A DNA stretch of 64,000 nt, taken from Alphaproteobacteria bacterium (GTDB lineage: Bacteria; Pseudomonadota; Gammaproteobacteria; Burkholderiales; Burkholderiaceae_C). The notes under the pieces were generated by a model that did no database searches, was not told the origin of the DNA, and saw only the letters and a program-made list of their open reading frames with translations. Both the position numbers and the translations under genes were made by a program. The DNA lies in assembly GCA_030054175.1 (NCBI GenBank), contig JASGCM010000005.1:99238-163237 (forward strand), in the 5' to 3' direction. Positions 1 to 8,743 of this stretch are shown here, piece after piece; within the stretch, counting starts at the first letter, position 1, and each line of letters starts with the position of its first letter.

Positions 1-866
1 CCGAGGTTGCGCCTGCCAGTGCTGGTCCCTACTCGGCGTGGACTTTTGGTGAGTTGCCCGAGTTGATGGAAATCCGCAAGGGTGGTCAAACCTTGGTCGG
101 CTTCCCGGCCTTGGTCGATCATGATGCGGCGGTGATGATCGAGGTGTTTGATGAACCCGAATTGGCACAGAAAAAGCACCTGGCGGGTTTGCGTCGTTTG
201 TTCTCCTTGCAGATCAAAGATGCTTTGAAGTACCTGGAAAAGAGCATTCCAGACCTGCAAAAAATGGCGGTGGCCTACATGTCCTTGGGCAGCCAAGAAG
301 AGTTGCGCCAGCAAATCATCGACTTGGCCCTGGATCGTGCGTTCTTGCTCGAGCCCTGGCCGTGTGACGAGGCCAGTTTCAAGACGAGGCTGGAAGAGGG
401 GCGCACCCGCTTGACCCTGATTGCCAACGAAGTGGCGAGGTTGTGCGCTCAGGTTCTGGCTGAATTTGCCACGGCCCAGAAAAAAATTCGCGACAGCAAA
501 GGGCAGGCCGATGCGGCGGCCGACTGTGCCCAGCAATTGCAGCGCCTGGTGGGCAAACAGTTTGTACGCGACACGCCGTGGCCGCAAATGCAGCACTTGG
601 TGCGGTATTTGAAGGCCATTACCCTGCGCCTGAACAAGTGTCGCTCCGACCCGGCGCGAGACGCGCAACGCCTGTCCGAGGTGAAGGCCCTAGAGCAACG
701 CTATTGGCGCTTGGTATCCGAGCGCAAGGGCGTCACTGACGAGCGCATGCTCGAGTTCCGCTGGCTACTCGAAGAATTGCGGGTGAGTTTCTTCGCCCAA
801 GAGTTGCGCACCCCGCAACCGGTCAGCATCAAGCGCTTGGAGAAAGCCTGGGCCCAATTGAGTTGA
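1..866 (+). CDS. hrpA: ATP-dependent RNA helicase HrpA, C-terminal part (5' end outside window)
   Basis: The reading frame is open from base 3 to the TGA at 864-866, about 287 residues, and has no start of its own because the gene begins to the left. The opening residues (PYSAWTFGELPELMEIRKGG) and the helical, Arg/Lys/Leu-rich remainder match the DUF3418 C-terminal region of HrpA, a DEAH-box RNA helicase of about 1,300 residues in proteobacteria. The helicase core itself is not in the window. HrpA is known to act on RNA and stalled ribosomes in the cytoplasm. The gene converges with the aminotransferase gene, with only 14 bases between their stops. Confidence is high for the family. Confidence 0.9.
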   Translation, partial: EVAPASAGPYSAWTFGELPELMEIRKGGQTLVGFPALVDHDAAVMIEVFDEPELAQKKHLAGLRRLFSLQIKDALKYLEKSIPDLQKMAVAYMSLGSQEELRQQIIDLALDRAFLLEPWPCDEASFKTRLEEGRTRLTLIANEVARLCAQVLAEFATAQKKIRDSKGQADAAADCAQQLQRLVGKQFVRDTPWPQMQHLVRYLKAITLRLNKCRSDPARDAQRLSEVKALEQRYWRLVSERKGVTDERMLEFRWLLEELRVSFFAQELRTPQPVSIKRLEKAWAQLS

Positions 867-880
867 GCCCCGACCTGTGA

Positions 881-2041
881 CTAAAGACGGGCCAACCTTT
901 GCAATGCGGTTTGCAGCGTTTCGTCCTTTTTGGCAAAACAAAAACGGATGATGCGCTGATCAAACCCATCGGCATAAAAGGCCGATAAGGGGATGGCCGC
1001 TACACCGATCTCACGGGTCAGCCACTGACAGAAGTCGGATTCGCTCAGGTTCTTCTCGGGCACCCCCAAGCCGTCGATGCGGGCGCATTGGAAATAGCTG
1101 CCTTCGCTGGGCAACAATTTGAATTGGGTTTGTTCCAGTCCAGCACGAAACAGATCACGTTTGCGTTGGTAAAAGGCAGGCAGCTGCAAATAGGGTTGCG
1201 GGTCGGCCATGTAGGAAGCCAGGCCGTATTGCACCGGCGTGTTGACGGTGAATACGTTGAACTGGTGGACTTTGCGGTATTCCGAGGTGTACGCTGGCGG
1301 TGCCGCGCAATAGGCCACTTTCCATCCGGTGACGTGGTAAGTCTTGCCAAAACTGGAGATCACAAAAGCCCGCTCGGCCAAGGCCGGAAAGCTGGCCACG
1401 CTCAGGTGTTGCAAAGGGGCGTAGACCATGTGCTCGTACACCTCATCCGAGAGCAAGATGACCTGCGTGGGCTCCAAAATCTCTTGCAACTTCAGCATTT
1501 CCTCGCGCGTCCAGACCGTGGCACTTGGGTTGTGCGGGGTGTTGACCATCATCATCCGGGTGCGTGGGGTGATGGCAGCGGCGATGCGATCGAAATCAGG
1601 CCGGAAGGTGCCCGGATGCAGGGGCACGCGCACGACCGTGCCACCAGCCAATTCGATGTTGGGGATGTAGCTGTCGTAGCATGGCTCGAGGACGATGACC
1701 TCATCTCCAGGGCGCACCACGGCCAGCACAGCGTTGATGATGGCTTGGGTGGCTCCGGCAGTCACCGTGATTTCGCCCTCTGGGTCGTAGCGGCGACCGT
1801 AGAGGGTCTGGATTTTGTCCGAGATGGCTCGTCTGAGCTCGGGCACGCCCAGCATCGAGGGGTATTGGTTCAAGCCCTTGCGCATGGCATCGGTCACGGC
1901 GTCGATCAGACGCGGGTCGCAATCGAAATCGGGAAATCCTTGGCCCAGGTTGACGGCCTTGCATTCTTGCGCCAAGGCGGACATGACGGTGAAGATGGTG
2001 GTGCCCACACGGGGCAGTTTGGATTCAATCTGAGGGGTCAT
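881..2041 (-). CDS. PLP-dependent aminotransferase, class I/II (methionine/kynurenine aminotransferase-like, YbdL type)
   Basis: 386 residues, a normal length for fold-type I aminotransferases. The PLP lysine is K233 in SSFGKTYHVTGWK, the cofactor-binding Asp is D199 in SDEVYEH, and the NTPHNPSA motif lies near 167-174. The overall pattern fits the YbdL / kynurenine-oxoglutarate transaminase branch, which transaminates methionine and aromatic amino acids; the exact substrate is inference. It is the last gene of a minus-strand cluster and follows the CysB-type regulator with a 9-base gap, so co-transcription is likely and a role in sulfur amino acid metabolism is plausible. Confidence 0.88.
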   Translation of the reverse strand: MTPQIESKLPRVGTTIFTVMSALAQECKAVNLGQGFPDFDCDPRLIDAVTDAMRKGLNQYPSMLGVPELRRAISDKIQTLYGRRYDPEGEITVTAGATQAIINAVLAVVRPGDEVIVLEPCYDSYIPNIELAGGTVVRVPLHPGTFRPDFDRIAAAITPRTRMMMVNTPHNPSATVWTREEMLKLQEILEPTQVILLSDEVYEHMVYAPLQHLSVASFPALAERAFVISSFGKTYHVTGWKVAYCAAPPAYTSEYRKVHQFNVFTVNTPVQYGLASYMADPQPYLQLPAFYQRKRDLFRAGLEQTQFKLLPSEGSYFQCARIDGLGVPEKNLSESDFCQWLTREIGVAAIPLSAFYADGFDQRIIRFCFAKKDETLQTALQRLARL

Positions 2042-2050
2042 GGTGAAAAA

Positions 2051-2992
2051 TCAAAGTTCATAGTCGGTGTCGCGGCCTTCCAGCGCCATTTGCACCAAAT
2101 CCCGGTTGAGCTGGTCGCTGAGCATGTGGGCGAATTCCAGCACGAAATGACGCAGGTAGCTGCCTTTTTTGAAGGCGACTCGGGCCATATTGGTTCCAAA
2201 CAGTTGGCCAGCGGGGCGGCTGATCAGGTTGTCGGGCAAGCCGTCCTTGACCGCCATTTCGGCCACGATGCCCACCCCCATGCCCAGACTGACATAGGTT
2301 TTGATCACATCTGAATCGATGGCTTCCAATGCGATGCGCGGAGCCAAGCCCTGTTGCGCGAAGGCCTGATCGATGCGCGAGCGACCCGTGAACGAGGGGT
2401 GGTAAGTGACCAGCGGATACTCGGCCAGACGCTCCAGTGAAATTTGGCGCGCGTTGGCCAAGGGGTGGTCGCATGGCATGACCAACTCGTGCTGCCACTG
2501 GTAGCACGGCAGAGTCACCAGTTCGGGGTAGTTGGCCAGCGACTCGGTGGCCATGCCGATTTCAGCCACCTCTTCGATCACCATGCGGGCCACTTGATCG
2601 GGCGAACCTTGGTGCAGGCTGACGGTGACCTCTGGGTAGGCAGCGCGCAACTTGGCCACCGGTTGAGGCAGGACATAACGCGCCTGGGTGTGGGTGGTGG
2701 CGATGGACAGGGTACCGTGGTCTTGGGCGCTGTACTGCTGACCGATGCGGCGAAGGTTGCTCACCTCACGCAGAATCAGGTCGATGCTTTTGAGCACATG
2801 CTGGCCCGGTTCGGTGATGCGTTTGAGGCGTTTGCCGTGGCGGGTGAAGATGTCGACGCCGAGTTCCTGTTCCAACTCAAGGATGGCTTTGGACACCCCG
2901 GGCTGTGAGGTGTGCAGGGCTTTGGCCGCCTCGGTCAGGTTCAGGTTGCGCCGGACTGCTTCCTGTACAAATCTGAATTGGTGCAGGTTCAT
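2051..2992 (-). CDS. LysR-family transcriptional regulator, CysB/Cbl type
   Basis: 313 residues with an N-terminal winged HTH (about residues 1-60, with LTEAAKALHTSQPGVSKAI as recognition region) and a periplasmic-binding-like effector domain. It opens with MNLHQFRFVQEAVRRNLNLT, typical of the CysB/Cbl group that activates sulfate assimilation genes in response to N-acetylserine or sulfur starvation. The name cysB is likely but a Cbl or Ssu-type paralogue cannot be excluded. It sits 14 bases after the sirohydrochlorin chelatase gene, whose product leads to siroheme, the sulfite reductase cofactor, which supports a sulfur role. Confidence 0.88.
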   Translation of the reverse strand: MNLHQFRFVQEAVRRNLNLTEAAKALHTSQPGVSKAILELEQELGVDIFTRHGKRLKRITEPGQHVLKSIDLILREVSNLRRIGQQYSAQDHGTLSIATTHTQARYVLPQPVAKLRAAYPEVTVSLHQGSPDQVARMVIEEVAEIGMATESLANYPELVTLPCYQWQHELVMPCDHPLANARQISLERLAEYPLVTYHPSFTGRSRIDQAFAQQGLAPRIALEAIDSDVIKTYVSLGMGVGIVAEMAVKDGLPDNLISRPAGQLFGTNMARVAFKKGSYLRHFVLEFAHMLSDQLNRDLVQMALEGRDTDYEL

Positions 2993-3006
2993 AACCTGTG
3001 ATTATA

Positions 3007-3375
3007 TCAATTCAGTTTATCCAGTGCTATTTGGCATGTAACCTCAAGCAGCCTTGGGTCTTCGCCCAAGGCCGACAGGACCTCGAAGGTCGTCAAGGGG
3101 TGTTGCGCTCGCAGGTCTTGCACCAGCTGGGGCAAGTCTTCGCGGGCGTGACGGCCCATGCCCAGGAACATGGGCAAGATGCGGATGTGTTGTACCCCCT
3201 GGGCCAACAGATCGTGCACGCAGTGGGGCAGATCGGGTTCGGTCAGCTCCAGGTAGGCGCAGCGCACCAACAGTTCGGGCGCCAGTACGCCGATGCGCTC
3301 TTGCACCGCTTGGATGGGGCCATGCCAGAGCGGGTCTCTGGAGCCATGGGCGAACAAAATCAGGGCGGTTTTCAT
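3007..3375 (-). CDS. cbiX: Sirohydrochlorin chelatase, short CbiX/SirB type
   Basis: 122 residues from the ATG at 3375, the size of single-domain CbiX-S chelatases. MKTALILFAHGSRDPLW carries the metal-binding His (H10) of class II chelatases. These enzymes insert Fe or Co into sirohydrochlorin for siroheme or cobalamin. The start overlaps the lptG stop as ATGA (3372-3375), which fixes the start; a longer in-frame extension upstream lies inside lptG and was rejected. With a CysB-type regulator directly downstream, ferrochelation for siroheme in sulfite reduction is the best guess; the metal is inference. Confidence 0.82.
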   Translation of the reverse strand: MKTALILFAHGSRDPLWHGPIQAVQERIGVLAPELLVRCAYLELTEPDLPHCVHDLLAQGVQHIRILPMFLGMGRHAREDLPQLVQDLRAQHPLTTFEVLSALGEDPRLLEVTCQIALDKLN

Positions 3376-4481
3376 TGGCGGACGACCAGCCAGCCAAAAG
3401 CCAGCAAAGAGATGAAGGTGTAAATCATGCCGGGGAAGGCGGCAGCCAACCAGGGCGACCACTGCCGCAGGTTGCCGATGTGGCCAAAGACATTGTTGAG
3501 CAGAAAGAAGCTGACCCCGACCATGACACCGATGAAAACCAGGTTGGTAATTTGCCCCGCGCGGAAATGCAAATAGGCAAAGGGCAGGGCCAGTACGATC
3601 ATCACCAGACAGCTGATGGGGTAGAACACCTTGTTCCAGAAGACGATTTCATAGCGCTGGCTGCTCTGGTCGTTGTTTTGCAAGTAGCGGATGTACTGGA
3701 ACAAATCGAAGGTGCGCATGCGGTCGGGGTTGAGCAGGGCCACGCTGACCATCTCGGGGGTGACCCGGGTGTTCCAGATCCATGGATCCAGGCGATCCAT
3801 TTTTTGAGCCAAACTCATGTCTGCGTCGGGTTGAAACACGCGCCGCTGCACGTCTTTGAGCGACCATGACTCGCTGTCGGCTGCATACACGCCGCGCGCC
3901 GCCAGCGTCATGCTTTTGAATTGCCCTTGAGCGTCAAACTCGTAAATTCGCACGCCCAATATTTCACCGTTCACATGGGCAGAACGGATGTGGATGGTTT
4001 GTTGCCAATCGTCACCGCGCTCGCGCAACCAAGCCCCCGAATTGCCAATCACCGACTCGCCCATCGAACGCGCTTTGAAACTTTGTGCTTTGCGCTCGGC
4101 CCAAGGGGCTACATAGTCACCCATGACCCAAGTCAGTGCGATGAAGATCAGGCCCAGACGCGCCAGTTGACGCAGTGCAGTGAATGGGCCCAGGCCCGAG
4201 GTGCGCAAAATGGTGAATTCAGAACTCTGCGCCAGCCGGGCCATGACAAAGACGGTGCCGATCAGCACCGTGATGGGCAGCAACTCATAAATGTGGTTGG
4301 GAATCAGCAAGACCAGATAGACCATGGCTTGCGCGTAGCCATAACCCATGGCGTTTTTTTGCTGGATGACTTTAATTTCCTCCATCAGATCGAAGAAGAA
4401 GAACAAGGCCAAGAACCCCAGGGTGACGGTAGCGACCGAGAGAAAGATTTCACGATCGATCAGGCGGCGCAAGGTGATCAT
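3372..4481 (-). CDS. lptG: LPS export ABC transporter permease LptG
   Basis: 369 residues from MITLRRLIDREIF. YjgP/YjgQ family: membrane helices at both ends (about residues 15-120 and 280-369) flank a periplasmic beta-jellyroll domain. LptG pairs with LptF and the LptB ATPase to pull lipopolysaccharide out of the inner membrane towards LptC-LptA-LptD. The start overlaps the lptF stop (4478-4481, ATGA), so I take 4481 rather than the upstream in-frame codons lying within lptF. It is translationally coupled to lptF before it and to the chelatase gene after it. Confidence 0.93.
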   Translation of the reverse strand: MITLRRLIDREIFLSVATVTLGFLALFFFFDLMEEIKVIQQKNAMGYGYAQAMVYLVLLIPNHIYELLPITVLIGTVFVMARLAQSSEFTILRTSGLGPFTALRQLARLGLIFIALTWVMGDYVAPWAERKAQSFKARSMGESVIGNSGAWLRERGDDWQQTIHIRSAHVNGEILGVRIYEFDAQGQFKSMTLAARGVYAADSESWSLKDVQRRVFQPDADMSLAQKMDRLDPWIWNTRVTPEMVSVALLNPDRMRTFDLFQYIRYLQNNDQSSQRYEIVFWNKVFYPISCLVMIVLALPFAYLHFRAGQITNLVFIGVMVGVSFFLLNNVFGHIGNLRQWSPWLAAAFPGMIYTFISLLAFGWLVVRQ

Positions 4482-5566
4482 GCGCGCCTCCGCGCAGGGC
4501 GCCAGCGCCAATGCCAATGACCATTGCGGGCGGCGAGCAAGGCCAGTGTGCCCAGCGTGATACTGCCGTGTAAGGCGAATACATGTCCCAACCAGTCGGA
4601 CTTGCCGTTGGCGATCCACGACTGCCCCAGATTGATCAGGTTGAAATACACGATGAAGGTGAAGATACCCAACAGGATTTGTCCGCCGCGCGCACTCCTG
4701 GGGTTGACGCGCGCTGCGGCCACCGCCAGCAAACACAAGTTGACCGCTGACCAGACCAGCCCCAGTCGCCAAGCCAATTCCGCCAAGGCATAGCGGTCGT
4801 GTTGGCGCCACAGGTCGGCGCTGGTCATGGCTTGGGCCGTGTATTGAGGCGTCAAACGAGGGGCGGTGTCGATGCGGGTGTCCAGGCGCTGGAACTCGAC
4901 CAGACGGGCACTGCTGTCTTTCTCTGACAGCTCGAGTTGTTGACCGTTCTCGAGCACCAAAAAGCGCTCGCCCTCGATCTCGGTCAAGCGGCCAGAGCGA
5001 GCCGATGTGACCGTGCGACGCTGCGCTTCTTGGCTGGAGATGAACACATTGCGAGCGGGCTGACCGTCGACGGTGTTCTTGTCAATAAAAAACACCCGGT
5101 TGCCACTGGCGGAAGACTGAAATAAACCAGGGGCGACACGTTCCAGATCGCCGCGCTGGCGATAACGCTCGCGCAACTCCTGGTTTTGCTGGTGCGTCCA
5201 AGGCCACACCCAGAAAACCAAAAAAGCAATCAGCAGCCAGACGGGCCAACTGAAACGCAGCACTGGTCTTAAAAATCCCATCAGTCCGACCCCGCTGCTG
5301 ATCCAAATCACCATTTCACTGTCGCGAAACTGGCGGGACAGGCACGCACCGACCGAAAGAAACAAGCTGAGTGTCAGGATGATGTGCAGGTTGCCCAACA
5401 AGGTGTAGCCCAGGATCAAGCTGACTTCAGATGGATTCACAACTCCCTTGCTGGCCAGGCCCAGGGTGCGGATCAGCATCATGGTCAGGACCACGGTCAC
5501 CAGCACCACCAAAGTGGCGCTGAATGTCCGCATCAGTTCCTGGCGTATGGAGGAATGGAATAACAT
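4478..5566 (-). CDS. lptF: LPS export ABC transporter permease LptF
   Basis: 362 residues. It starts MLFHSSIRQELMRTFSATL, the usual LptF N-terminus in betaproteobacteria, with a membrane segment at about 13-35, further helices before residue 120 and a second set near the C-terminus around a periplasmic domain. It forms the heterodimeric permease with LptG for LPS extraction. It heads the minus-strand cluster and is divergent from pepA with only 26 bases between start codons, so its promoter probably lies within or very near the 5' end of pepA. Confidence 0.93.
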   Translation of the reverse strand: MLFHSSIRQELMRTFSATLVVLVTVVLTMMLIRTLGLASKGVVNPSEVSLILGYTLLGNLHIILTLSLFLSVGACLSRQFRDSEMVIWISSGVGLMGFLRPVLRFSWPVWLLIAFLVFWVWPWTHQQNQELRERYRQRGDLERVAPGLFQSSASGNRVFFIDKNTVDGQPARNVFISSQEAQRRTVTSARSGRLTEIEGERFLVLENGQQLELSEKDSSARLVEFQRLDTRIDTAPRLTPQYTAQAMTSADLWRQHDRYALAELAWRLGLVWSAVNLCLLAVAAARVNPRSARGGQILLGIFTFIVYFNLINLGQSWIANGKSDWLGHVFALHGSITLGTLALLAARNGHWHWRWRPARRRA

Positions 5567-5592
5567 AGGCCGAATTCTAGGAAATGTGAATT

Positions 5593-7035
5593 ATGACCCC
5601 TGAACTCAAGACCCTGAATTTGGCCCAAGCGGCTCAACTCAAAACCGATCTGTTGGTGGTGCTGTTGTCGTCCCAAAGTCCCGAGGCGCAGTCCCCTCTG
5701 GGCACCTGGATCCACCAGGCCGTCAAGGCCAAGGACCTGGATGTGACGCAAGCCGGCCAAGTCCTGCACGGCTACCGTCCCCCTGGCGTCGCAGCGCGCA
5801 AGCTGGTTTTGGTGACCACCGCCGACGCCCCCGCCGCCAAATGGTGTGGTGCCTTGCAAAGCGCCTTGCAGGCGGCCAAGTTGTCGCAAACCCAGCTAGC
5901 CTGTTTGGTCTTGCCCACCGGCGACCCGGCCAGTGTCGAGGCCGCCATGCTGGCTTTGCACGATGCCAGCTACGTTTATACCGCCACCAAACCCAGCGCC
6001 AAGGCCAGTCTTTTGCAGCGCTGCGTGCTGGGTGTTCCACTGGCCAAGGCGTCTGCAGCGGCTTTCGAGCGCGCCCGCGCCCGGATTTTGGGGGTGGGTT
6101 TGGCGCGCGAGTGGGGCAATCGACCCGCCAACCACGCCACGCCCACCCATCTGGCCAAAGTGGCCCTGGAGTTGGCTCGCCACAAGCGCGTCAGCTGCCA
6201 GGTGCTGGGACCCAAAGAAGTCGCCAAGCTGGGCATGGGCTCATTCATGGCCGTGGCCCAAGGCTCAGAGCAGTCACTGAAGTTCATCGTTCTGCAGTAC
6301 AGCGGTGCGGCCAAATCCAAAGCACCGACGGTGCTGGTGGGCAAGGGCATCACTTTTGACACCGGCGGTATTTCGCTCAAGCCCGGTCCGGGCATGGACG
6401 AGATGAAGTTCGACATGTGCGGCGCTGCCAGCGTTTTGGGCACCTTCCGCGCCTTGGCCGAATTGCAGCCCGCCATCAATGTGGTGGGCTTGATCCCGGC
6501 TTGCGAGAACATGCCCGATGGCCGTGCCCTGAAACCGGGCGATGTGGTCACCAGCATGAGTGGGCAGACCATCGAGGTCTTGAACACCGACGCCGAAGGC
6601 CGTTTGATTTTGTGCGATGCGTTGACCTATGCCGAGCGCTTCAAACCCAACGCAGTGATCGACATCGCTACCCTGACCGGTGCGTGTGTGATTGCCCTGG
6701 GCCATGTGCGCAGCGGCATGTACGCCACCGACGACCGCCTGGCGCAGGCCCTGCTTGCCGCCGGCGAGGCCGCGCTGGATCCGTGCTGGCGCATGCCCCT
6801 GGACGACGAGTACGCCGAAGGCCTGAAATCGAATTTTGCCGACGTGGCCAATGTGGCCGATCGGGCGGCCGGTTCGGTGACGGCGGCCAAGTTCTTGCAG
6901 CGCTTTGCCAAAAGCTACCCTTGGGCTCACCTGGACATCGCTGGCTCGGCCTGGAAGAGCGGGGCGGCCAAAGGGGCCACCGGTCGACCGGTGGGTTTGT
7001 TGCTGAACTATTTGCTGGATCACGCCCAGGCATGA
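5593..7035 (+). CDS. pepA: Leucyl aminopeptidase (M17 family)
   Basis: 480 residues, close to the usual 480-500. The C-terminal catalytic domain has [16 protein letters not shown] and the M17 signature [10 protein letters not shown] (about residue 330), which supply the two-zinc site. PepA removes N-terminal residues from peptides in the cytoplasm and in E. coli also acts as a DNA-binding accessory factor in site-specific recombination. The stop overlaps the holC start (ATGA, 7032-7035). The pepA-holC pair divergent to lptFG is a widely conserved arrangement. Confidence 0.95.
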   Translation: MTPELKTLNLAQAAQLKTDLLVVLLSSQSPEAQSPLGTWIHQAVKAKDLDVTQAGQVLHGYRPPGVAARKLVLVTTADAPAAKWCGALQSALQAAKLSQTQLACLVLPTGDPASVEAAMLALHDASYVYTATKPSAKASLLQRCVLGVPLAKASAAAFERARARILGVGLAREWGNRPANHATPTHLAKVALELARHKRVSCQVLGPKEVAKLGMGSFMAVAQGSEQSLKFIVLQYSGAAKSKAPTVLVGKGITFDTGGISLKPGPGMDEMKFDMCGAASVLGTFRALAELQPAINVVGLIPACENMPDGRALKPGDVVTSMSGQTIEVLNTDAEGRLILCDALTYAERFKPNAVIDIATLTGACVIALGHVRSGMYATDDRLAQALLAAGEAALDPCWRMPLDDEYAEGLKSNFADVANVADRAAGSVTAAKFLQRFAKSYPWAHLDIAGSAWKSGAAKGATGRPVGLLLNYLLDHAQA

Positions 7036-7472
7036 CCGAGGTCGCTTTCCATTTCAATGTGCCGCAACTGCTGCCGTATGCTTGTCGCTTGCTGCGCAAG
7101 GCCACGCAGACCCAGGCACGGGTGACGGTGGTGGCGCCCGAGGCCGAGTTATGCAGCCTGGACGCCCAGCTGTGGACTTTTGAGGCCGACACCTTTTTGG
7201 CGCACTGCCTTTGGGACGCGCCCGCCCATGTGTTGGCGGCCTCGCCCGTGGTGCTGGCCTGTGCCGAGTCCCTGGCGGTGTCACCACACCGCGAGGTCTT
7301 GGTGCACTGGGGCAACGCACAACCGCCCGCTGGATTCGAAAGCTACAACCGGTTGATCGAGTTGGTCAGTCATGACGAAGAAGATCGGGCGCGGGCCCGT
7401 GGCCGATGGAAACATTATGCAGATCGGGGATATCCCATGTCCCGCTATGATGTGTCCAAAGTTCGTGTTTGA
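7032..7472 (+). CDS. holC: DNA polymerase III subunit chi
   Basis: 146 residues from the ATG overlapping the pepA stop; E. coli HolC has 147. The N-terminal region ([20 protein letters not shown]), the central [13 protein letters not shown] and the C-terminal [22 protein letters not shown] region match the family. Chi joins psi in the clamp-loader complex and contacts SSB on lagging-strand DNA. The window also encodes DnaX, the clamp-loader ATPase. The in-frame extension far upstream is inside pepA and is not real. Confidence 0.92.
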   Translation: MTEVAFHFNVPQLLPYACRLLRKATQTQARVTVVAPEAELCSLDAQLWTFEADTFLAHCLWDAPAHVLAASPVVLACAESLAVSPHREVLVHWGNAQPPAGFESYNRLIELVSHDEEDRARARGRWKHYADRGYPMSRYDVSKVRV

Positions 7473-7505
7473 TGTCATTTTGACGTTCATCATCAGGAGA
7501 AAACC

Positions 7506-8645
7506 ATGAAAATCAAACTGTTGGCATTGGCCGCGCTGCTGGCCTTGGCGGGTTGCTCTAAAGAACCCAAAGAAATGGTGGTCAAGATTGGCCACGTCGG
7601 CCCCATCAGTGGCCCGATCGGCCACTTGGGCAAGGACAATGAAAACGGCGCCCGCTTGGCGATTGAGGAACTCAATGCCAAGGGCGTGACGGTGGGCGGC
7701 AAGAAAATCAAGTTGGAATTGTCGGCCGAAGACGATGCCGCCGATCCGAAACAAGGCACGGCGGTGGCCCAAAAACTGGTCGATCAAAAGGTCGCCGGTG
7801 TGGTTGGTCACTTGAACTCGGGCACCTCTATTCCCGCTTCGAAAATTTACAGCGATGCGGGCATTCCCCAAATCACCCCGTCTTCCACCAACCCCACCTT
7901 GACCCGTCAAGGCTTCAAAACCACTTTCCGCGTGGTGGCCGACGATGTGCATTTGGGCGGCACCTTGGGCCGTTATGCCGTGGAAGACCTGAAAGGCCAA
8001 GCCATTGCCATCATCGACGACCGCACGGCCTATGGTCAAGGTGTGGCCGATGAGTTTGAAAAGGCGGCCAAGGCCGCCGGTGGCAACATCGTGGGTCGTG
8101 AGTTCACCAACGACAAAGCCACCGACTTCATGCCCATCCTGACCAAGCTCCAGGGCAAGAAGCCCGATGTGGTTTTCTTTGGTGGCATGGACGCCGTGGG
8201 TGGCCCCATGTTGAAGCAAATGCTGTCTCTGGGCATGAGCGTCCAGTTCATGGGTGGCGATGGCATCTGCACCAACGAACTGCCCAAGCTGGCTGGCACC
8301 GCGCTCAAGGATGACCAGGTGGTCTGCGCCGAGGCCGGTGGCGTGGAAGGCACCGCCAAGCAAGCCATGGATGACTTTGGTGCCCGATTCAAGAAGCGCT
8401 TCAACGAAGACGTCAAGTTGTATGCCCCATATGTGTATGACGCCGTCAATGTGATGGTGGCTGCCATGGTCAAAGCCGAGTCGACCGACCCCGTGAAGTA
8501 CCTGCCGGTGCTGGCCAAGACCGAGGGCTACACAGGCGTGACCGGCAGCATCACGTTTGACGAGAAGGGCGACATCAAGAACGGTGCCCTGACGCTGTAC
8601 ACCTTCAAGGGCGGTGCCCGGCAAGCCATCGCGGTCAAGCGCTGA
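7506..8645 (+). CDS. Branched-chain amino acid ABC transporter substrate-binding lipoprotein (LivK/LivJ family)
   Basis: 379 residues with a lipoprotein signal peptide ending in LALAGC (lipid-anchored Cys at 17), then a type I periplasmic-binding fold: VVKIGHVGPISGPIGHLGK at the start and GVVGHLNSGTSIPASKIYSD at the ligand-binding region. A clear AGGAG ribosome binding site lies just before the ATG (7495-7499). Proteins of this family deliver Leu/Ile/Val or other amino acids and amides to LivHMGF. No permease or ATPase genes are nearby, so it is an orphan here and its partner transporter must be encoded elsewhere. Confidence 0.9.
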   Translation: MKIKLLALAALLALAGCSKEPKEMVVKIGHVGPISGPIGHLGKDNENGARLAIEELNAKGVTVGGKKIKLELSAEDDAADPKQGTAVAQKLVDQKVAGVVGHLNSGTSIPASKIYSDAGIPQITPSSTNPTLTRQGFKTTFRVVADDVHLGGTLGRYAVEDLKGQAIAIIDDRTAYGQGVADEFEKAAKAAGGNIVGREFTNDKATDFMPILTKLQGKKPDVVFFGGMDAVGGPMLKQMLSLGMSVQFMGGDGICTNELPKLAGTALKDDQVVCAEAGGVEGTAKQAMDDFGARFKKRFNEDVKLYAPYVYDAVNVMVAAMVKAESTDPVKYLPVLAKTEGYTGVTGSITFDEKGDIKNGALTLYTFKGGARQAIAVKR

Positions 8646-8743
8646 AGATCACAGTCCTTGGGCCAGACCCTCTTGCCCGTCGTTTGGCGGCGGGCTGACC
8701 GGCACGCACCCGGCTCGTCAAGAGGTTCTGTGCCCCGTGCGCA

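Noticed and set aside
1088..2314. 408-codon open frame antisense to the aminotransferase gene
   Set aside because: Crosses two genes on the other strand; composition of a shadow frame.
7281..8624. 447-codon open frame antisense to the binding lipoprotein gene
   Set aside because: Overlaps holC and the lipoprotein gene; His-rich shadow without motifs.
8675..8695. Hairpin GCCCGTCG / CGGCGGGC after the binding lipoprotein gene, considered as a terminator
   Set aside because: One mismatch and no T run on either strand; may be chance in GC-rich DNA.
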